Part shown: one piece after another, positions 62,058 to 64,000 of the stretch
Layout of the letters: each line of letters starts with the position of its first letter
Position numbering within the stretch: the first letter of the stretch is position 1
Origin: Flammeovirga yaeyamensis
GTDB taxonomy: Bacteria; Bacteroidota; Bacteroidia; Cytophagales; Flammeovirgaceae
Length of the DNA: 64,000 nucleotides
Reading direction: 5' to 3'
NCBI RefSeq assembly: GCF_018736045.1
Contig: NZ_CP076133.1
Coordinates: 1,736,001 to 1,800,000 of the forward strand
The notes under the pieces: generated by a model
What the model saw: the letters and a program-made list of their open reading frames with translations, nothing else
Told to the model about the DNA's origin: nothing
The model's database searches: none
Position numbers and translations under genes: made by a program

Positions 62058-62270
62058 GTGGTTATAAGTTGGAAGCTTATACTATATGGGAGTTCTGAGT
62101 GACGCCTATCGGCTTAACACTATTAATAGTGTAGACCTTAACAATCATTTTGAATTAAACAGAATGGAATTTATCTTAGCATCATAAAAACAAACTGATT
62201 TTTTTAGGTACTTCATTTTAAAAAGGATTGAAGTAAATACTTTTTGACTTTTAAGAAAACTAATTACTTC

Positions 62271-64000
62271 ATGCCAGAATACGCTCAAAAAACTAAAGAA
62301 AGTTCCGGTTATAGCAATAAATCTTATTCATCAGGCTATCTTTTTGAAAAAAGAAAAGAGATCGATCCTAAAGATCCACCACCCATTTACATTTTTGTAG
62401 ATTGCAATTTTAATAGAAGATTAGATAACGATATTTCCTTTACTTTTCATTACGACAAAGGGTATTTTATTGATGAAGACATTCTACGTCCATGTATTTT
62501 AAAGTTAAACTGGAATGATCCTTTTATCAAATATGAATTACAGCTTCCTAATAGTGTTTTTGAAAAGTTAAAGGACCGTTTAATAACTCATTTTAATGGC
62601 CTTAGTTTTATACATACATCCTCCTCAGTTGTTTCTATACCTTACAATAATAATGAAGCAGGAGGATATGATGCTTTTAATAAAGAAACTGTATTTTCGC
62701 AGACTCAAAACTCTAAAGGTCATTACATCAGTAACTCCAAATATTTAGTAAAAAGTTTAGACGAACTTTCCGTTGCATTAAATATCCAATCCCAGTTTTC
62801 AATGCAACTGGATCAGCATTATAAAAAGTATCAGAACAGTCTACCTAAAGCATTGAATTATGAAGAACTTGTAAAAAGAATGTATTCTGAAGTAAATACA
62901 GAATATAGAACAACAAAATATTTTCAAGCGAAAACTGATCTTTGGTTATTGAGTTTAAGTCCAAATGCTTTAGGTTCTTATATAAGAGGAGATATTATTC
63001 AAAGTACCTTTTCAGATCTTTATCACTTTTTCTGTGGTCCAGATGAGGATGAATTTTTCGATGTTCTTTCAAAAATCAATAACCACCCTCCTTCTATTGA
63101 AAAATTAGAATCTACTTTCAAAAGATTATACCCTGAAGAAAAAGGGATAAAAGAATGGTTGGTAAAGGAATTGCCCGAACACAGAAAAATATGGCTTCAA
63201 TTTCTACCAAATATCAATAAAGGAGAATTGCCTTTGGATTATGATCTCATTGCAAAAAATATACTTCAAAATTATGAAGATTATAAAAATGCTTCTCATT
63301 ATAAAATAGATCCCTCTAAAATTAAAACTCGTCTTGATGGATGGGAAGCCTACCACAGAATGCCTAAAATGCCTCAGGTAAGAAAAAAGGTAATGAATGG
63401 TATTCAAACCGAATTGGAAAAATTGGAAATGAATGCTGCTTCAGTAGAAACTCTCCTCAATAATGAAGCGTTTTACGATAAAAGCTTAATGGGTCTTTTG
63501 AAAGAAATGAAGATAGCTGATCAATTGGCATACCTATTACCTACTGTAAATCAGATCAGTTGGGTGGATATTGTCTATGTTGAAGATGTATCCTATTCCC
63601 TTGATGAAATTCTTCATAAGGAAAAGTCCTTTAAAAAGGAAGAAAATATACATATCCCTTATGCAAATGGGAACTTAATACGTTATCAGGACACGGGAGA
63701 ATATGCCTATATGGTTTCGGAGGGTGATACTATTTCGGGTATATTAAAAAGGTTCAACATCAAAAAAGAGGATTTGATGTTATCGAATTGGTGGGACGGG
63801 TTTGCTGAAAATGGACAATACCTAATTGGTAATGATCACCACTGGCTTCAGGAAGGAGATATTCTTAGTCTTCCTCATTACTTTTTTCCTTTGAATGGTC
63901 AGACTTTCTATATCTATGACCGTTGGGGTGAAAAAGGAATAAAAGCACAAAAGCAACAGGGAGAATATAAAAGAATACCTGTTCACTGTACCGACTATCA
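62271..64000 (+). CDS. LysM protein with annexin-like repeat, 5' part (runs off the window)
   Basis: The frame is open from the ATG at 62271 to the right edge (576 complete codons), so the gene is truncated by the window. No signal peptide. Residues about 246-312 (DLYHFFCGPDEDEFFDVLSK, then ... TFKRLYPEEKGIKEWL) follow the pattern of an annexin repeat: a G-x-D-E-like calcium-loop segment, then helices ending in an L-x-x-E-L. Residues about 477-536 form a LysM domain (YMVSEGDTISGILKRFNIKK). The style resembles the 1328-aa eCIS carrier (helical N-terminal part, then LysM), so a third carrier is possible. The annexin match is by eye and rather weak. Confidence 0.75.
   Translation, partial: MPEYAQKTKESSGYSNKSYSSGYLFEKRKEIDPKDPPPIYIFVDCNFNRRLDNDISFTFHYDKGYFIDEDILRPCILKLNWNDPFIKYELQLPNSVFEKLKDRLITHFNGLSFIHTSSSVVSIPYNNNEAGGYDAFNKETVFSQTQNSKGHYISNSKYLVKSLDELSVALNIQSQFSMQLDQHYKKYQNSLPKALNYEELVKRMYSEVNTEYRTTKYFQAKTDLWLLSLSPNALGSYIRGDIIQSTFSDLYHFFCGPDEDEFFDVLSKINNHPPSIEKLESTFKRLYPEEKGIKEWLVKELPEHRKIWLQFLPNINKGELPLDYDLIAKNILQNYEDYKNASHYKIDPSKIKTRLDGWEAYHRMPKMPQVRKKVMNGIQTELEKLEMNAASVETLLNNEAFYDKSLMGLLKEMKIADQLAYLLPTVNQISWVDIVYVEDVSYSLDEILHKEKSFKKEENIHIPYANGNLIRYQDTGEYAYMVSEGDTISGILKRFNIKKEDLMLSNWWDGFAENGQYLIGNDHHWLQEGDILSLPHYFFPLNGQTFYIYDRWGEKGIKAQKQQGEYKRIPVHCTDY

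Overview
The window comes from an AT-rich Bacteroidota chromosome, most likely a marine Cytophagales member (Flammeovirga-like is a guess). The evidence is a type IX secretion (Por) C-terminal sorting domain, lipoproteins with Bacteroidota-style short signal peptides, A-rich start contexts instead of Shine-Dalgarno sites, and an RNF operon in the order D-G-E-A-B. I saw no tRNA, rRNA, transposase, integrase or CRISPR array.

Layout. (1) 1-4.8 kb: the 3' part of an rnf operon (rnfD partial, rnfG, rnfE, rnfA, a small Cys-rich membrane protein, an FNR-like flavoprotein, rnfB). Three intergenic imperfect palindromes built from short tandem words punctuate it. (2) 5.0-24.6 kb: two converging gene arrays that belong to an extracellular contractile injection system (eCIS) locus. 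On the + strand: AAA+ ATPase, large carrier protein, LRR lipoprotein, orphan carrier tail, LRR lipoprotein. On the - strand, in transcription order: 1328-aa LysM carrier, LRR lipoprotein, AAA+, then two further complete copies of [orphan tail - LRR lipoprotein - AAA+]. (3) 24.6-53.1 kb, - strand: the eCIS structural operon, read from 53 kb leftwards: cap (Cis16/DUF4255), unknown, sheath, tube, small ORF, baseplate (Cis11-like), STAND-WD40 ATPase, lipoprotein, tape measure (Cis14), baseplate (Cis12-like), membrane GH18, DUF5908, VgrG-like spike, PAAR tip, Cis7-like, two exported proteins, fibre-like protein, gp25-like, second tube, and a translocase/HEAT/cNMP-like membrane protein. (4) 53.2-59.7 kb, - strand: a T9SS-secreted protein and a beta-helix lipoprotein. 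(5) 60.3-64 kb, + strand: an AAA-ATPase/PD-(D/E)XK protein and a truncated LysM plus annexin-like protein that runs off the window.

Main point of interest. The structural operon has no Cis15-type AAA+ gene. Instead four copies lie in the two arrays, three of them almost identical. Each array pairs a full-length carrier with downstream promoter-less looking orphan copies of only its C-terminal tail, each followed at once by an LRR lipoprotein whose start overlaps the tail stop codon. Within each array the first part of the tail and the last part of the LRR protein are nearly identical between copies. The end of the tail and the N-terminal two thirds of the LRR protein differ strongly but keep almost exactly the same length. 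The carrier/tail boundary falls just after the same motif (S-T-V-Y-N) in two otherwise diverged families. This looks like a recombinable specificity cassette: a tail plus its cognate LRR partner, with silent spare copies, attached to an injection system. Whether the pair is effector/immunity, cargo/adaptor or something else cannot be told from sequence alone.
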